A DNA stretch of 64,000 nt from Labyrinthula sp. Ha. Lineage: Eukaryota > Sar > Bigyra > Labyrinthulida > Labyrinthulaceae. Position 1 is the stretch's first letter. The number at the start of each line of letters is the position of its first letter. The stretch spans positions 457,239-521,238 of the forward strand of contig JAALGZ010000029.1 of the NCBI GenBank assembly GCA_015227615.1. Direction: 5' to 3'. A program made the position numbers and the translations under genes. Under the pieces are notes generated by a model. The model did not search any database, was not told the DNA's origin, and saw only the letters and a program-made list of their open reading frames with translations. Below, one piece after another: positions 26,901-41,900 of the stretch.

Positions 26901-29900
26901 AGTTGCCCTTGTTGGGAAAGGCCACAGATTATACATGTCTGCAAGAGAAATGTTTTACATAGGGTCTGTTTCATCAGGGCAAATGTTTTCCAAAATGAGT
27001 GCAATGAATGACCATCTTACAATTTCTGCAAGGTCGAGTGATGCTTCACGAGATTCTGTACTTTCATTAGTAGGAAATAGGCTAAATGTGCTGGGACGTT
27101 CTGCAGATCGTGATGCTAGAATTCTTATTTCATCCCAGAGTATAAGTAATCATCATGGAAGCACCATAAGGCTTATTGCGGGGAGAAACCAACGTGCGAG
27201 GGCATCAGTTATCGTTTCGGAGTTTGGGAACGGGGGTGCAAGAATGGTATTGTTGAGTAGAGCCAAACCTTCTCGTATATCTTCTGTTTATATAAGAAGT
27301 ACGGGAGAAGGTGCGGAAGGACACAGTTTGTTGGTGTTGAATTCAGAGAACTATGTTGCGGATGTTAAAATCTCTTCTGTTTCAAACGTTACTAATTCGA
27401 GTATTATGTTAAGAGCTGAAAGCAAACTAGTTCACTCTTTTGTAAATATTGGCTCTAATAATATTGAAGTGACGGCACGGGGAGACAAAGAAGGATTTAT
27501 TAAGCTTACTGGTGATTTTACAAGGGAGTCTTACCTCTACATCAGTCGAAACAATGTAGAGATTTCTAGTCAAGGAGGCGTCCGTATTGCTGGCACTTTT
27601 TTGCAGATAGAAACGATTATGGACCCAGGGTTTCCTTCTACCGGGGAGCTGAAAATAACCACGGGCAGTGCCACTACAGGCTCTGGCAGTTTGAATTTGT
27701 ATACAGGGGTGTCGCAGTCAGGTTGCACTGGTAATATAACACTGAAAAGTGGTCAACGTAAGGGCTCTAAAAATTCAGGGATAGTCAGCATCTCCTCAGG
27801 CGATGTAAAGAGGCGTTCAGGTGCTGTACATATATCGAGCGGCTTGGCTTCTGATACGGGAAATATATTTATGTTTGTGCCTAGAGGTGCTCGCCGGAGC
27901 GGTACAATAAAGCTAGAAGTGGCTTCCAACCCCGGAAACCGGGGTATCCAGCTTAGCAGCACACATGGTAGCTCCATTGTGCTTGATGCTCGTATAATAG
28001 GTAAAGTTGATATCAGAGCAGGTAACACTTCTTTAATTGGCACTAGCTTAGCCGTAAAAAAGAAAAACTTGGCTCTCATGGCTGAAGTTAGCTTCCTGAC
28101 TGGAATGGAAGAAAGTCGTATTGAGAGCCGAGGGGTTCTAGAAGTGGTAAATAATGGGTTAAGTAGTCATCTGAAGCGACTTTCAGTACGAACCGAGAGT
28201 GTAAATACTATGGCTGCGCTAAACTTTGGACATGGCCCTGCTGCTGGTAGCTTGGCAGTGTTGGAAGCAATGACAGGAGATAAGACAATGGCCAGAGTAG
28301 TAATTTTATCACGAGGAGCACCAAAGGATAACTTTGGGGAAGTAGGTATATTTGTTGTGACCAATGGCACTAATGGAAACGGAAGAAGTGGGAGTATTAG
28401 GATCTCTACGTCGAGTGGTGCCGCTTCCGGTTGGATTTCACTAAGTACAGGAGTGAGTAGAGACGAAACGTCTGGAAGACTGAGTTTATCTACAGGCTTG
28501 GCAGCCATGCGAACTGGAGGAATTGACATATTATCTGGGTATTCTAAAATTGGTGAGACAGGCTCGATATTGATTGCAACCGGGAGAATTGCTTACAATA
28601 TTTCTCCTGGCGATATTCAAATTAAGAGCGCGAACTCAGCTAGTGCATTGAAGCACGGAAGTGCACTGATGCTTCAATCTGGAGCTTCTCCGTTGAAAGG
28701 GGGGCTGCTAAGATTCTCCACAGGAACTGGAAGGGTTTCTGGAGATGTTTTTCTAAATAGCGCTGTAGCTAGGAACAGCGGTGCTTTCTCTCTTAGAACA
28801 GGTAACGCCTCTTCGACATCTGGAGAAGTGGTACTTAGGAGTGGTAAATCTCACCGGAGCGGATCTATTGTGCTTCAAACTGGAGAAGGGTTATATCAGT
28901 CTGGTTCACTTTTTCTCTCCCCAGGAAAATCCAAGAATAGTGGAAGCATTGTACTTGGTTTGGGGGCCAGTGCTTTTACCGGTTCAGTAATCTTGTTAGA
29001 AACAAACCCAAATTCCTCCTTGCAGATGGTTTCTGTGGTGTTGAATGGTCGTGCTTCACTATTTAGAGTACTTGGAGCCAATGGTTCTAAGGCCCTTGAA
29101 ATAGATAGCTTTGGAAACTCTCAATACTATTCCGGTGCGAGAGCTAATATTACCGTACGAACTAGAGGCAGAATCATTGAAATTCTGGAGACGAATTCTT
29201 CCGAAAAGGTTCTACAATGGAAAACTGCGACAGCTACGAGGGTGTTAGCAAGGTTTCAACATAATAGAACTATATTCCATCGAGAACTGCAAGTTCCAGT
29301 AATTTCTTATGCTTCTGATATGAGAATTAAGCGCGACATTGAGAAGAGTGACCTCATGGTTGTATATGAGAAAGTAAGGGCTTTGGAACTATATGATTAT
29401 GGTTATTCTGAGGCATGGCGAAGGACAAGAGGCTTAGTGGATGATTATCGTGTCAGAGGACTACTTGCGCAACAAGTAAATGAAACCTCGCCTGAGCACA
29501 TAACTGAAATAGCAAATTTTCCTGTAGGAGATGAGTTCAACATTACAAATTTTCTTGAGGTTAATAAGCAAGCCATATCCTTGGATGTTTTGGGAGCATT
29601 TAATTTCTTATCTAAGTTTATATCCATAAAAAGGAATCCTATTACTAAGAGTCTTGGAGTAGTTGTTTCCACAAACAATAGCTGGTCTAATTCTAGGGCG
29701 GGGGGTAGTGGTGATGTAGTGTTTTGGACAGGCGTATCAAAACTAGGATTTGCGTCTGGTAGTATTCTACTTAAAACAGGCTCGGCTGACTTCAGCGGAG
29801 ACATAGTGATTGAAACTGGCACTGCTCTTAGTAAACCAGGAAATATAAGTATACTATCTGGAAACGGCAACGGTATTGATCCCGCTGTAGTATCAGTAAA

Positions 29901-32900
29901 CGCAGGTAATTTCGACGGGAATCAACAAGGCAAAATTCTACTGCGCAGTAAGAGTACGAAGGGGTTGGGTGAGTTGCTCCTCTGTACAGCACTCGTTGAT
30001 ACTCTAGGTTGCAGTGCATCAATTAGGATAGACTCAAATGCCACAAGAGTGACAGGACAGGAGCTCATATTTGAACATGCTTCTCTTGAGAGCTCATTTC
30101 TCTCAACCTTCTCCCACACAGACATGGTCTCTAGGAAAGTTCTACGACTTAAGTCAAATGGGTCTCTTGTATTTGAATCTTATGCAGAAACTCCTCAAGT
30201 GGTTTCTTCAGTTCTGCTTACAACCAGGGGGCCATCAGCTTCGAATGGGAGCATCGCTTTAATAAGTAATTTGATAAAGCTTACAGGTTCTATCCTAGAA
30301 ACTTGGGTAGGTAGAGAAAGAGAAAATACTTCCTTCCACATGGACAATATGAGTGATAAAAAGTTTTCCGTATCAACTGCAAATTATAGTTCAATTTCGA
30401 GTTTTTCGTTTGAGGGCAAAGGAATTAAGCTGTTACGCTCGACTACAAGTGGCAAGAGCTTGATTAGCATTATTTCTAAGAGTAGCAACGAAGGAAGTAT
30501 TCTAATAAGCTCAAATTCCCATGAGCGAGTCGAGTCTATGATACTCAAAAGCGGGTTTCGACTGCGACTCGAGAGTAATAGTAAGAAACACGTTGCTTCT
30601 CAGGTTAAGCTACACCAACGGGATACGTATGGAGTTGGGATGCAGCTTCTTTTTCTCTCTGGCGGAGCTCATTTGCGTACAAGATCTGCGGGGGTTTTCA
30701 TAAATGGTGGCGTTGAAACAAAAAATTTTGGCAGAGGAATCCAAGCAGTTTCAGGGAGTTCGCTATATAACATTGCGGGGAATTTATCTTTGCGGAGTGG
30801 CATGGGGTCCTTAAAATCAGGAAGTATACACATTGTATCTGGTTTTTCTTCTCAGAGTTCTGGCCTTATAGTGTTGTCTAGTGGCAGGTCTGAGGAAAAA
30901 AGTGGATCTGTATACTTTGGCTCTGGGTCGGCAAAAGCAATAAGCGGGAACCTTGTTTTCGGAGTTGGCAGGGTTCAAGCTGGGAAAATTGGAGGGATAT
31001 TAATGTCAACACCGGCAACTTATAGTTTGCCTTCTTGGATCAAATTACTGGCAGTTGGTGGTGATCTGTCATCCTCTGTACATATTGTTGCTGGGAATAG
31101 TAAATTAGGACATGGAAACATACGTGTTCTCTCCGGTGCATCGCTTTCAGAGTCGCCTGGGAGTTTATTATTTGCTTCACAGGGTGGCTCTCACTCTGGA
31201 AACCTAAGCATTCTTACGGGCTTTGCTAAAGGCGAGGTCACATCAGGCACAATCTCTATCAGAACCGGGAGAGGCTTATCAGACTCATCCGGCGCTTTCT
31301 TTCTGAGCACTGGGGTTGGTAAGACAGAATCCGGGTATCTTACATTGCTGTCAGGATCCAGTGAAAGAGAATCAGGGCGGCTATTTTTTGGTTCTGGTGA
31401 CTCAAGAACTAAAGTAGGAAAAGTGTTGATTGCAACAGGAAAAGGTCCTTATGGAGGTATTTTTATTGTTAGCAGGTCAACACCTTACCTTTCACAAGGT
31501 TCTTATGGAATTGTTATTGGAACAACTAAAAGTCGTTTTTCCTCTGGCGCTACTACCATTGAAACCGGTTGGGCCGAACGTTCTGGTGGAGAGATACTAA
31601 GCACAGGATACGGGGCAAAAAACAGTGGCTCAATCAGGGTTAATTCAGGGAATGCGAAATTAGATTCAGGAGACTTGGTATTGAAATCAGGACAAGCCTC
31701 CAGAAGTGGAAATTTTTCAATCTTAACTGGGTTCAGTGAGGAGAATGCTGGATCAATTAGTTTAGTCGGCGGATACAGTGATGAAAAGGGTGGAAACGTA
31801 GGAGTAAAAGCAGGGGATAGTTCTAGGGGTCTCGGTGGTGATATTGTATTAGAATCTGGCGTGGGAGAAGGAAAAGGCCGGATAAATTTTTTGGGAGGAC
31901 GAATATTAGGTTTTGCTAATGATATCTCCTTCAATGCAAGCAAGAATACTGGTCGAAGCTCGACGGTAGATATAAATGCTGGTGATGTTTCCAGTGGCTT
32001 TGGTAGAGTGTACCTGAGAGTGGGGAAAGTTGGCAAAATAAAGGTGATAGGAGGTGTAAATTCCCATCTATGACTTCTTCTATTTCTGTTGATTTCCTTC
32101 CTAGTAAATATACTGGTGGTGGTTTGTCTCTCAGTTCGGGATCATCTGAAACTAGCACGTCAGGTGAAATAAATGTATCTACATCTCGTGGGAACGCCTT
32201 TTCAGGAGGTATTCGTATTATAACTGGTACAGGGAGTACTAAGAGCGGAAGTATCACCATGTCCACAGGTAACTCAGGCAGAAAGGGAGAAATTAAGCTG
32301 AATGGTGGCATGCTGTTGATTTCAGCCAGTGGGAGGAGCATTGTTGATGGATCCTTAAGAATGTCTGCTACAGGTTATCGTTCGCAATTAAATTTAACAG
32401 CAAGGAACACTTTAGAAGATGCTAGTATAAATATTGGGTTGGAAAAAGTAAGAGGTGCTAGAAGGATTATTTTATCTCTGGGTGATGAAGCTGCGCTTGA
32501 TGGGTTTCTCAAACTGGTGAAAGATCAACAAGAACGAAGAACAGGAATAGTCTTATCTTCTGGCATAGAAGGGGCAAGGATAAGTCTTTCAGATAGTTTG
32601 GAAGAATACCATGGCGCTGCCCTTAACTTAACAGGAGGAGCAGGACAGAAGGGTGGAGAAATTCTTTTTTTGGGGGGAGCTGGAATACATGAAGGTGGGG
32701 GAGTGGAAATATTGACTGGATCCGGCAGAACAAGTGGGTCAATCCGAATATTCTCTGCGCCTTCAGAGCAAGTTGGTGGTAATCTTTTCTTAGGAACAGG
32801 TACCGCAAATGGAAAAGCTGGTTCAATCCTCCTCAATACAGGGTCTAGCCCTCTCCCAACATCAATAAACCTCTCATTAGGATGGGGGGTAGGTCCTGGA

Positions 32901-35900
32901 AACATATCACTAGATGGAGGCGCAAGTAGCTCAAAAGGTTCAACTATTACTATTGTCGCTGGGGGTTCGTTAGGCTCAGGAGGAGAAGTTAAAATTAGCT
33001 CCGGTTCATCTGACGCATCAGTTTCTGGTGATGTTGTAATTTCTTCAGCCGCAGGTGAAACTTCTGGAAAGATTCGATTACATACTGCAAAAGGTAGAAT
33101 CTCCTCTGGTGCAGTTAATATATCTTCTGGTGAAGCAAAGAAGCGAAGTGGCGGAATAAGTATATATTCCTCAAATGGCGATGAAGAAACCGGTAGCTTG
33201 TCGATATCAACGGGGTCTACAAATCGAGGGTATGCAGGAACTATCACATTAAGGAGCGGTGATGGATACAGAGATGGCTCGGGCCAAATTACATTACAGG
33301 TCCCTCACCCTGGGATGAACTCGGGCATAGACTTGAAAGTTGGACGTGCAAAAGCAAACAAGGGTGGATATATTAGAATATCCTCCGGCGATGGTGATGG
33401 GCAACTAGATGGTGGCAACGTGACTCTATTGACAGGGGAGGGGCATATGGGCGGAAATATTATGACAAAAGGAGGAACAGGGAAAATAAAGGGGGGTCAC
33501 GTTACATTCTCCACAGGAAAGTCGGATTTGATGTCAGGAACTCTATGGCTTACAACGCCCAATTCACTTAAGAGTGGTAGCCTTCAACTCAAATCGGGGG
33601 ATGGGGGATCCTCTGGCGATATCATCCTGTTTAGTGGGAATGGCTTGACCAGGGTTGGCAAAATCCTGTTAATTGCAGGCAACAGTTCCCATGGCCAAGA
33701 GAGAGTAATAGAGGTACATGCTGGAGGTCATATGGAGGGCTCACAAAATTTAACCCTCACGGGAAGTACACTTAGAGGGAAGGCGGGTACTGGAGGTTCT
33801 ATTGAGATCACTGGTGGCCATGCCACTTTGCTTAAGGCTGGAACCGTGTCTGTCACTGCAGGGTACAGTGTTAGAGGTACTGCAGGTGATCTCATCCTTC
33901 TGGTTCCAAAGGGGAAACACTCAAGTAACCTCCTAATCCAACACAAAGGCTCTGAACTTGACGCGGGAAAGCTGATAATTTCTAGTGGCAGTGACGGTTT
34001 TGTCAGTGGTGGCATTAATCTAAGTCTAGGTGCTTCTAAAGAAGGTGCATCACTATCTCTTCATACAGAAACTGCACGTGATGAACTGTTGGCAGCAAAT
34101 ATTACACTCAGCGCAGGATCTGCACAAAAACACGCAGGTGGGTCTATCGGCTTGTTCGCCGGTGGCTCAAGTAGGGCCATGGGTGGTGATATAATAATCT
34201 CTGCTGGTAAAACCTTGCAAAGTGAAGGAGCTGGATCGGTCGTCATTGAATCAGGTTTTGCATTTTCCAACAGTGGAAAGATAAAGTTTCTAGCAGGAAA
34301 CAGGAGAGGTTCTAATACCTATGTAGAGTTATCAACCGATGGATCCTTGAAAGTTAATGCCCTGCGTTGCTCTGAGGGTCTATGTAAAAATGGAAGTATC
34401 TATGTCGCAACTGCTTCTGGGATGCAAGTGGGAAATATATCCATAAGTGTTGGTCAATCAGAGATTGGCGCCGGGCACTTATCCCTACGCTCTGGGGACT
34501 CCTCTAGTGGCTCGGGAGGCAGGCTATTACTCTTAGCAGGTTTGGGGTTTCACCAGTCTGGAGATGTTAGGATTCTTTCTCCCGATTCTAGGGTTGTATC
34601 TGGTGAGATAGAGTTTATTTCTGGGGAGAGCGTATTCAGGACAGGTAATATAACGTTGAAGACTGGAGAGTCAATCAAATTCCGCAGTGGAAGAATCATC
34701 CTAGCCAGTGGGGGCGCTCTAAAGAATTCTGGAGATATCTTAATTGAATCGGGCATAACCCTGGATGAGCAGGCGGGGTTTGTGAAGCTGAAAACAGGTA
34801 AAGGGGTTGTCATGGGTTTAGTAATGGTCACTACAGGTGCTGCCAAGGGTAGCAGCCAGAAATCGGGCGTACTATTGGCTCCTGGTACAGTTCAAACGGG
34901 CCAAGGTGCCCCAATTCGACTATACACAGGTGGAACACTTGAATCTTCGGCCAAAGCTGGGTCTATATTGATAAAAACTGGAGAATCATCCCAAAACGCG
35001 GGGAACATTTCACTCTTAACAGATTCAAGCGGTATAGCTGGTGATTTATTCTTGGGATCGGCAGGTGTAGTAAATCAGCGGATCGGGAACATCATATTAA
35101 AATCAAACGCAACGAAAATAAATGGCCGTGTGATTAGCTTGACCTCTCATGACACCGAAGGTGCAGAACTTAGCATTGGTGTCGGGCTCAATGGTCTTAA
35201 GGAGTCAAGCCTTATTATTTCCAATACTCATGTGGAAATTGTATCATCAGAAGTTACTTGGATTGGTAAAAATAACATTGACATTGTTAAGGAAAGCAGC
35301 GGGGGGCACATTAACATTTTGAGTAAACCTTTGGATCAGAAAGGTCAACTAATAATCAGTTCATCTTCGGCCTTACCAAGCACTCAGGAAGAAACTGGAA
35401 TGCTGCTCTATGTTGGGCAAAAAGGAAGTGTTTCAAGTAGAGCTCTAAATATATCGAGTGTAGCCGAAGAGAAAGGTGGGCTGGTTTCAATTTCTTCGAC
35501 AGGGAAATACTCTGGGAGAATTATTTTACTTGCAGGTGGAATAGCACTTGAAGATGACGGAATCAGCATTGAGACGACTGAAACAACGCAATCTAGTGGA
35601 AAAATCTCATTAAGCTCAGGCACGTCAGTTATCAGTGGCAGCTTCGAGTTCATATCTGGGAGTGGCGCCAGAAAAAGCGGAGACATGAAGTTTGTTACTG
35701 GTTCTAGTTATGGCTTTTCTGGCTCAATAATCGTTGAAACCGGTGATAATGAGTTTGGTGGGGGGGGGATTAAAATTCTTTCAGGTGAATCCAGATCTAG
35801 CAAGCACACAGGCATATATGTAATGACTGCAAAAGGGGGGAGAAGTGGCGATATTGTTTTGAACTCTGGGTCTGGTGAGGAAGCGGGGGAAGTAGTACTA

Positions 35901-38900
35901 ATGACTGACAACTCAAATCTATACAACTCAGGTGAAATTTTGTTGCGGACAGGTGCTTCGAATAAGGGTTCTGGTTCACTCTTGTTCTCTAGTGGCCACG
36001 CAGCTAGAAGTGGAGACCTAGTTTTAAAAATTGGAATTGGGGCCTCAACAACCGGAAACATTTTATTATTATCAGGAAAGGACGTTCCAGATACAAATAT
36101 TGAAGTTGCTGCTGGTCCCCTAGGCTCCAGTGGTTCTATTTTCCTAGTTTCTGGAAACCCTGAAGGAACCCAATCGGGAATCAGCTTATTGGCTAATGAG
36201 AACCTAATGAGTGCCGGAGATATTGCGCTGAAATCAGAGGCGATGTTGAAGCCTGCGGGAAAGGTAGAGATAGTAGCAAACGGTAGTGGGTGGTCTGGAC
36301 ATGTTGGCATGTTCGCTGGAGGATTATTGGTTATGGAGGGAAAACAGATAATGCTCAGAGGAAAGTCTATAGGTAGAAGTTTTGATATTGAAAATACCAC
36401 CACAAGATATGCCAACATAACTTCCAAGGTTTTGCAACTTGCTGCCAAAGAGGCCATAAACATTACTGTTAATGAAGGCACGAGTATTCTAAGGATACAA
36501 AGTTCAAGACAAGGAGGAACAGGCACAGGAAAGCTAGAACTCTTGACTGGCAACGCGAGGGGGATCCCAGGATTAATTTCAGTCCTAGGTGGATACAGTG
36601 AAGAAAGGGAAGGAGGCCATATTGAGCTAGTTGCTGGAAGCTCAAGAACAGGACGAGGGGGTAATATCTATTTGGCATCTGGAGGAGATGATGGGGGTAG
36701 CATCTTACTGTCCAGCTTTCACCGGGTGGGGAAAACCGGAAATATAATCATCAATGCGAGAAAGGGTTCTCGAGCTATCTCAGGAAGCGTTCTTGTTGAA
36801 GCAAGTTACAGGTTGAGTATTGAAGGTGGCAATTTGAGCTTCCAGGGTGGAGTAGGTGAATTAGCAGGTCCATCCGTTCTGGTTAAATCCGGAATAGGTG
36901 TCTTAGGGCCAGGTGGAAACATATCAATAATTGGCAGCGCTTCACAATCGACCTTTCCATCAGGCACTATTAGAATTTCGTCCGAAAATTCAGTAGAAAC
37001 GGGACCTATCCATTTGGAGACTGGAAATGCTGAGCATCAAAGTGGTAGTCTCTTTATCAAGAGTGGAAACTCAGATTTGAGTGGTTCTATAAGCATTGAG
37101 ACCGGTGATGGTTATGATGCCGGAAACCTTTTATTCATAGGCGGCTCTGGGTCAACTGGTTCTAGTGTATTACTTATATCAGGGAATGGAAGTTCAGTTG
37201 CCGGCACAATATTGCTGAATTCAGGAAAGGGATCAAAACTGTATTCCTTTGTTTTATTTTATTGTTAGTGGAGGTAATATATCACTAGTAGCTGGTTTTG
37301 GAGGACTAAAAAGTGGTTTTGTTTCGGTAAAAACTTTGGATTCAGTGGTAGCTACGGGAGATATACATTTTGGTACTGGACATGCACACCAGAGTGGGTT
37401 GGTAGATATTCAGGGAGGAAACGGAACATCTTCCGGTGGGTCGATCATACTTAGCGCAGGCCATAGCTCTTTAAATCGTGGTGGACGCGTTGTTATTCAT
37501 GCTGGGGGAAGCTCTGAAGGTAGAGGCGGCCATTTAGAGCTAGAGAGTGGCGGTTCTGAGATGAATTTTGGAGGTAATGTCACGATTTCAACAAAAGGGA
37601 GGTTTTCTGTTGGAAATGTAATTATTCACACTCCGGCAGCGGAATTGGGTTCTGGTACTGTACACATCTCCACTGCTCCCTCCAGGTCTGGAAAACTGGG
37701 CCATATTGTATTGGATACCTCGGGAAAAGCTACTGATCATGAAGGTCAGTTTTCTGGTTCTATATATCTGCAAGCGTCTAGTGGTTCCTCAGTACAAGGG
37801 GGAGTGAATATTTCAAGTCTTAAATCTGCCACAGGACCGACAGGAGGTGTGAATTTAACAACAGGTAGTAGTGTGGCATCTGTATCTGGCAGTATTCTAT
37901 TGGAGACAGGCAAAGCAGTGAAATCTGGTCGTTTGATAATGCGGCAAGGCATTTCACACTTACATCCATACAGTTTATATATCTTAGGCGGAGGCTCTAA
38001 GAGTGAACAAGGAGGTCACGTGATATTAAGCTCAGGTAAAGGAAGAGTGAGTTCAGGAAATTTAGAAATAAATACGCCCGAGTCCGAGGAGTACTCTGGG
38101 AACATTAGCCTGGTTACTGGGGCCTCCAGCGAATTTTCTGGAGCCTTAAACATTCTCACCGGTTCTTCAAGGATGGGTGGGAAGATCTTGGTTAAATCTG
38201 GTGCAAGTGCAAATCTAATTTTAAAGACCGAAGTGAGTCAACAATCTTCGGGAACAATTACTATGTCTTCTGGAAAATCCTTTGAAGAAAGCAGTGGTGC
38301 GATAGTTTGCAGGACATCCGGATCGCATCGTCACTCAGGTGACCTGGCATTTTCTACTGGAAACTCCACCGATAATAGCGGTAATGTTTCTTTTTCAGGT
38401 GGCTCCTCATCCAGGGCCAGGGGCAGCTCTCTACACTTTAAATCAGGATATAGTGATTGGAACAGTGGGTTGTTACTATTTGCTACTGCTGCTTCTTCTG
38501 GTGAGGTGGGTGATTTTAGAATGTTAACAGGGGATGGGGAAAATATGGGAGGGGATTTTTTCATTTCCACTGGTAAAGGACATAGTGGGGGTGGGGGAAG
38601 GTTGATGTTTACAACAGGAGCTTCGGACACATCTTCAGGTGGGTTAATTCATGCAAAGAGTGGAGTAGGAAATGTTGGGGGGAACATAACCCTTGAAACT
38701 GGTTTCGGTCGCCTAGGCCCCAGCGGGTTTCTAAGACTTCTCACCGCCAAATCAGATAGACTGCATGAGACTGGGAGTATATCCATTATTACAGGAACTT
38801 CAGTGACCGGGTTAAGCGGCGGATTATTTTTCGCCACAGGAGCTTCGGAGCTAACGGACTCAGGATTGATGCAGTTAGCCATTGGAAAAGCAATGAGAAA

Positions 38901-41900
38901 CGGAGGTGATTTTTATATCAAAGGTGGAGATGCCAAGAATAGGGGTGGGTCAGTCAGTATAGAAAGCGGGGGGAAGAGTGCAAAAGAAAGTGGTGGTATT
39001 GAGATATTGACCCCGAATACAACAAGGTAGTTCTTTTTCTCTTGCCAACTTTAGAATTTCTGGATGGATAACCCTGACCACAGGTGCAACTTTTGAAGAA
39101 CTGGCAGGGAATATAGTTGCTCTAACAGGGTCATCGGAAAAAACTAGCTCCGGAAATGTTAGTCTAGGAAGCGGAGATTCTGGTGAAGGGAACTCAGGGT
39201 CGATACTGCTCAAGACTGGAGGGGCCCCGGAAGGAAAAGGAGGTGCTATTATAATTGCAACTTCTAATAGCACGGTGTTAAGCGGTGACATATTGGCAAC
39301 TACTGGTAGTTCAAAGTACTCCTCTGGCATGCTTGAGTTTGCTACTGGGGAGGCGCTCTCTGAGAGTTCTGGGATACTTCGTCTTAGTAGTGGAAGCTCT
39401 CGTGGTAAAGGAGGAAACATAGAGTTGTGTTCAGGCGATAGTTCTCACGAGATTGGGGGAGGCATTGAAATTCATTCTGGTGGGAGCAATAAGTTTTCTA
39501 CTGGTAACATAAGACTTTCTACCGCAAACTCTTCAAACCTGTTACAGGGCGTGTCTGGCAACATAAATTTATTTAGTGGCAATGCAGCTGGTGTCTCTGG
39601 AAACCTTACTCTTGGGACGGGAAGAAGCATTCTGGGGACAGTTGGAGACGTTATTCTAGTTGCAGGAGAAGGTTTGTTTTCCGGCAATATAAGGATATCT
39701 GCTGGAAACTCAATGAGCAATGATATTGGAGGTGGTGTTAGTATTTTGTCGGGCAACAGTCCTTCACAGTTTAGTGGCGAGGTATTTATATCAACAGGAG
39801 TGGGTTCTGGCACAGGTTCTGTTACTATTGAGTCAGGAAATGCCGGTCAGTTTGCCTCAGGTGAACTCATTTTGCGAACAGGAGACTCTGTGTGTGACTC
39901 GGCAGGTAGTTTGCATCTTGTTGGAGGACAAGGTATTGTTGCTGCTAACGTTACACTTCGAGGAGGCCTCAGTCGACGTTTCCGAGGTGGTGATGTCTTA
40001 ATTGAGAGTGGTGCCAGTACATCTTATGCCTCCGGTAAGATCGAAATTGCTAGTTCTCAACTGGAGAATTCTGGTCGAACTGGATATTTAAGTATAAAAT
40101 CAGGGCAAAACACAATTGGAAACTCTGGTAGAATGGAGATATTCACTGGCGATTCTGGTTCCGGCGAATCAGGAACAATTATCTTATATTCAGGAATGAC
40201 GTCTTCCAGTTTGCCAGGGACTGTACTGGTAGCTGGTGGAAATTCCACCTATTCAACAGCTGGGAGTATACTTTTGAGAAGTGGAGTTAGTGCGTATAGT
40301 TCTTCAGGGGACTTTAGTGCAGGAACTTCTGATGCTGGTCTTGTTGGTAATTCCGGTGCTATAGTTGTGCAAACTGGAGATACAACGAATGGAAACAGCG
40401 GTAGCATCGTCTTTCATTCAGGAAACGCAAGTGGTGACAAGGGTGGTCGGATTGAACTTTCTGCTGGTAACACAGGTTCTGGAGTAGGGGCCTCAGTTAC
40501 TATAGAAGCTGGAATGTCTACACCTGAAACAGGAGGTTCTATAGTGCTAACTTCCGGGGGATCAATGGACGGTGATACTGGATACTTAAGACTGGAAACT
40601 AGAAGATCTTTTGGTTCGGGATCCTCAGGTCACATATATTTATCTTCAGCTTCCTCTAGTAACTCCTCTGGTGAGATTCATGTTAGAACTGGTGATTCTA
40701 GTTCAGTCTCAGGAAACATTTTCTTGTTAGTTGGCCACTCTAAGTGTGAAAAGGGAGGGAATTTATTGTTGTTTGCTGGAAATTCAAGTGGAGCCACTGG
40801 TGGGCAAATTAGTTTGATATCGGGTAAGTCGACTAGCAAGGCATCTGGCGATGTTTCAATTCAAACATTTAACGGCAGTGTACCAATGGAGGTAACTGGA
40901 GTTATTAGCTTTTCTTCAGGTAACTCAGATTTCATCTCTGGGAGTATTCTTGCGAAAACAGGTAATGCTCACAGCGCTTCCGGACGAATAAGTCTCTTTA
41001 CAGGTACATCAACTACTTCACTTTCGGGAGATATTGTTGGTTTTAGTGGTGATACGGAAAATGACGCCTCTGGTATTATTGAGTTTCACACTGGAACTTC
41101 TACTGGGATTACTACCACAGGAGTGGTAAAGCTGCACTCTGGTGAAAGTCAAAATCTGGCAAGCGGAGATGTGAAAATTCATAGCGGGTTTGCCGCTTTA
41201 TTTTCTGGCGTTGTCTCCTTTGCCTCGGGCCAGGCCTCTAGTTCTTCTGGTACTATACATTTAATTTCAGGAGATTCCAGCTCCGGTTCGTCGGGAAAAC
41301 TTGCACTGAATTCTGGAGCTGCTCGTGATGGGTCAGGACCTTTAGAAGTTTCAACAGGTATTAGCAACTCGTTGTCCTCGGGTAAGATTCAACTCAAAAC
41401 TGGAAACGTTGTAGCGGCACGTTCTGGTGCAATAACGTTAGCTACTGGAGACTCAGCCCAAGCTTCAAGCGGAGATATCAAGCTGTTCTGTGGTGGAAGC
41501 AGTCTTGATGTTGGTGGCGGCATTAATATTCAAGCAGGTGAAAGTAATTTGGTAACAGGTGGAACAATTAGACTTCTTTCTGGTGGAGGAAGCTCTGCAT
41601 TTTCTGGAAATGTTCTTGTCAGCTCAAATGAAAATATTTATACTACTGGAAGCCTAACCTTAGAGACTGGCTCCTCCACTATATTCAACAGTGGTGGAAT
41701 TAGTATATCTGCTGGAGATAGCCCGTTGGAAAAAGCAGGCGATATAATTATACAAGGTGGCGATTCTGTATCAGGAACCGGAGGAAAAGTCCAGTTATCG
41801 ACAGGCACAGGTTCGCAAAACGCTTATTCAAATCTGCAATTGGTCACAGCCAGTTCTGATACTGGAGCGAGTGCAGGCATTCAGATTGAGACTGGTGATT

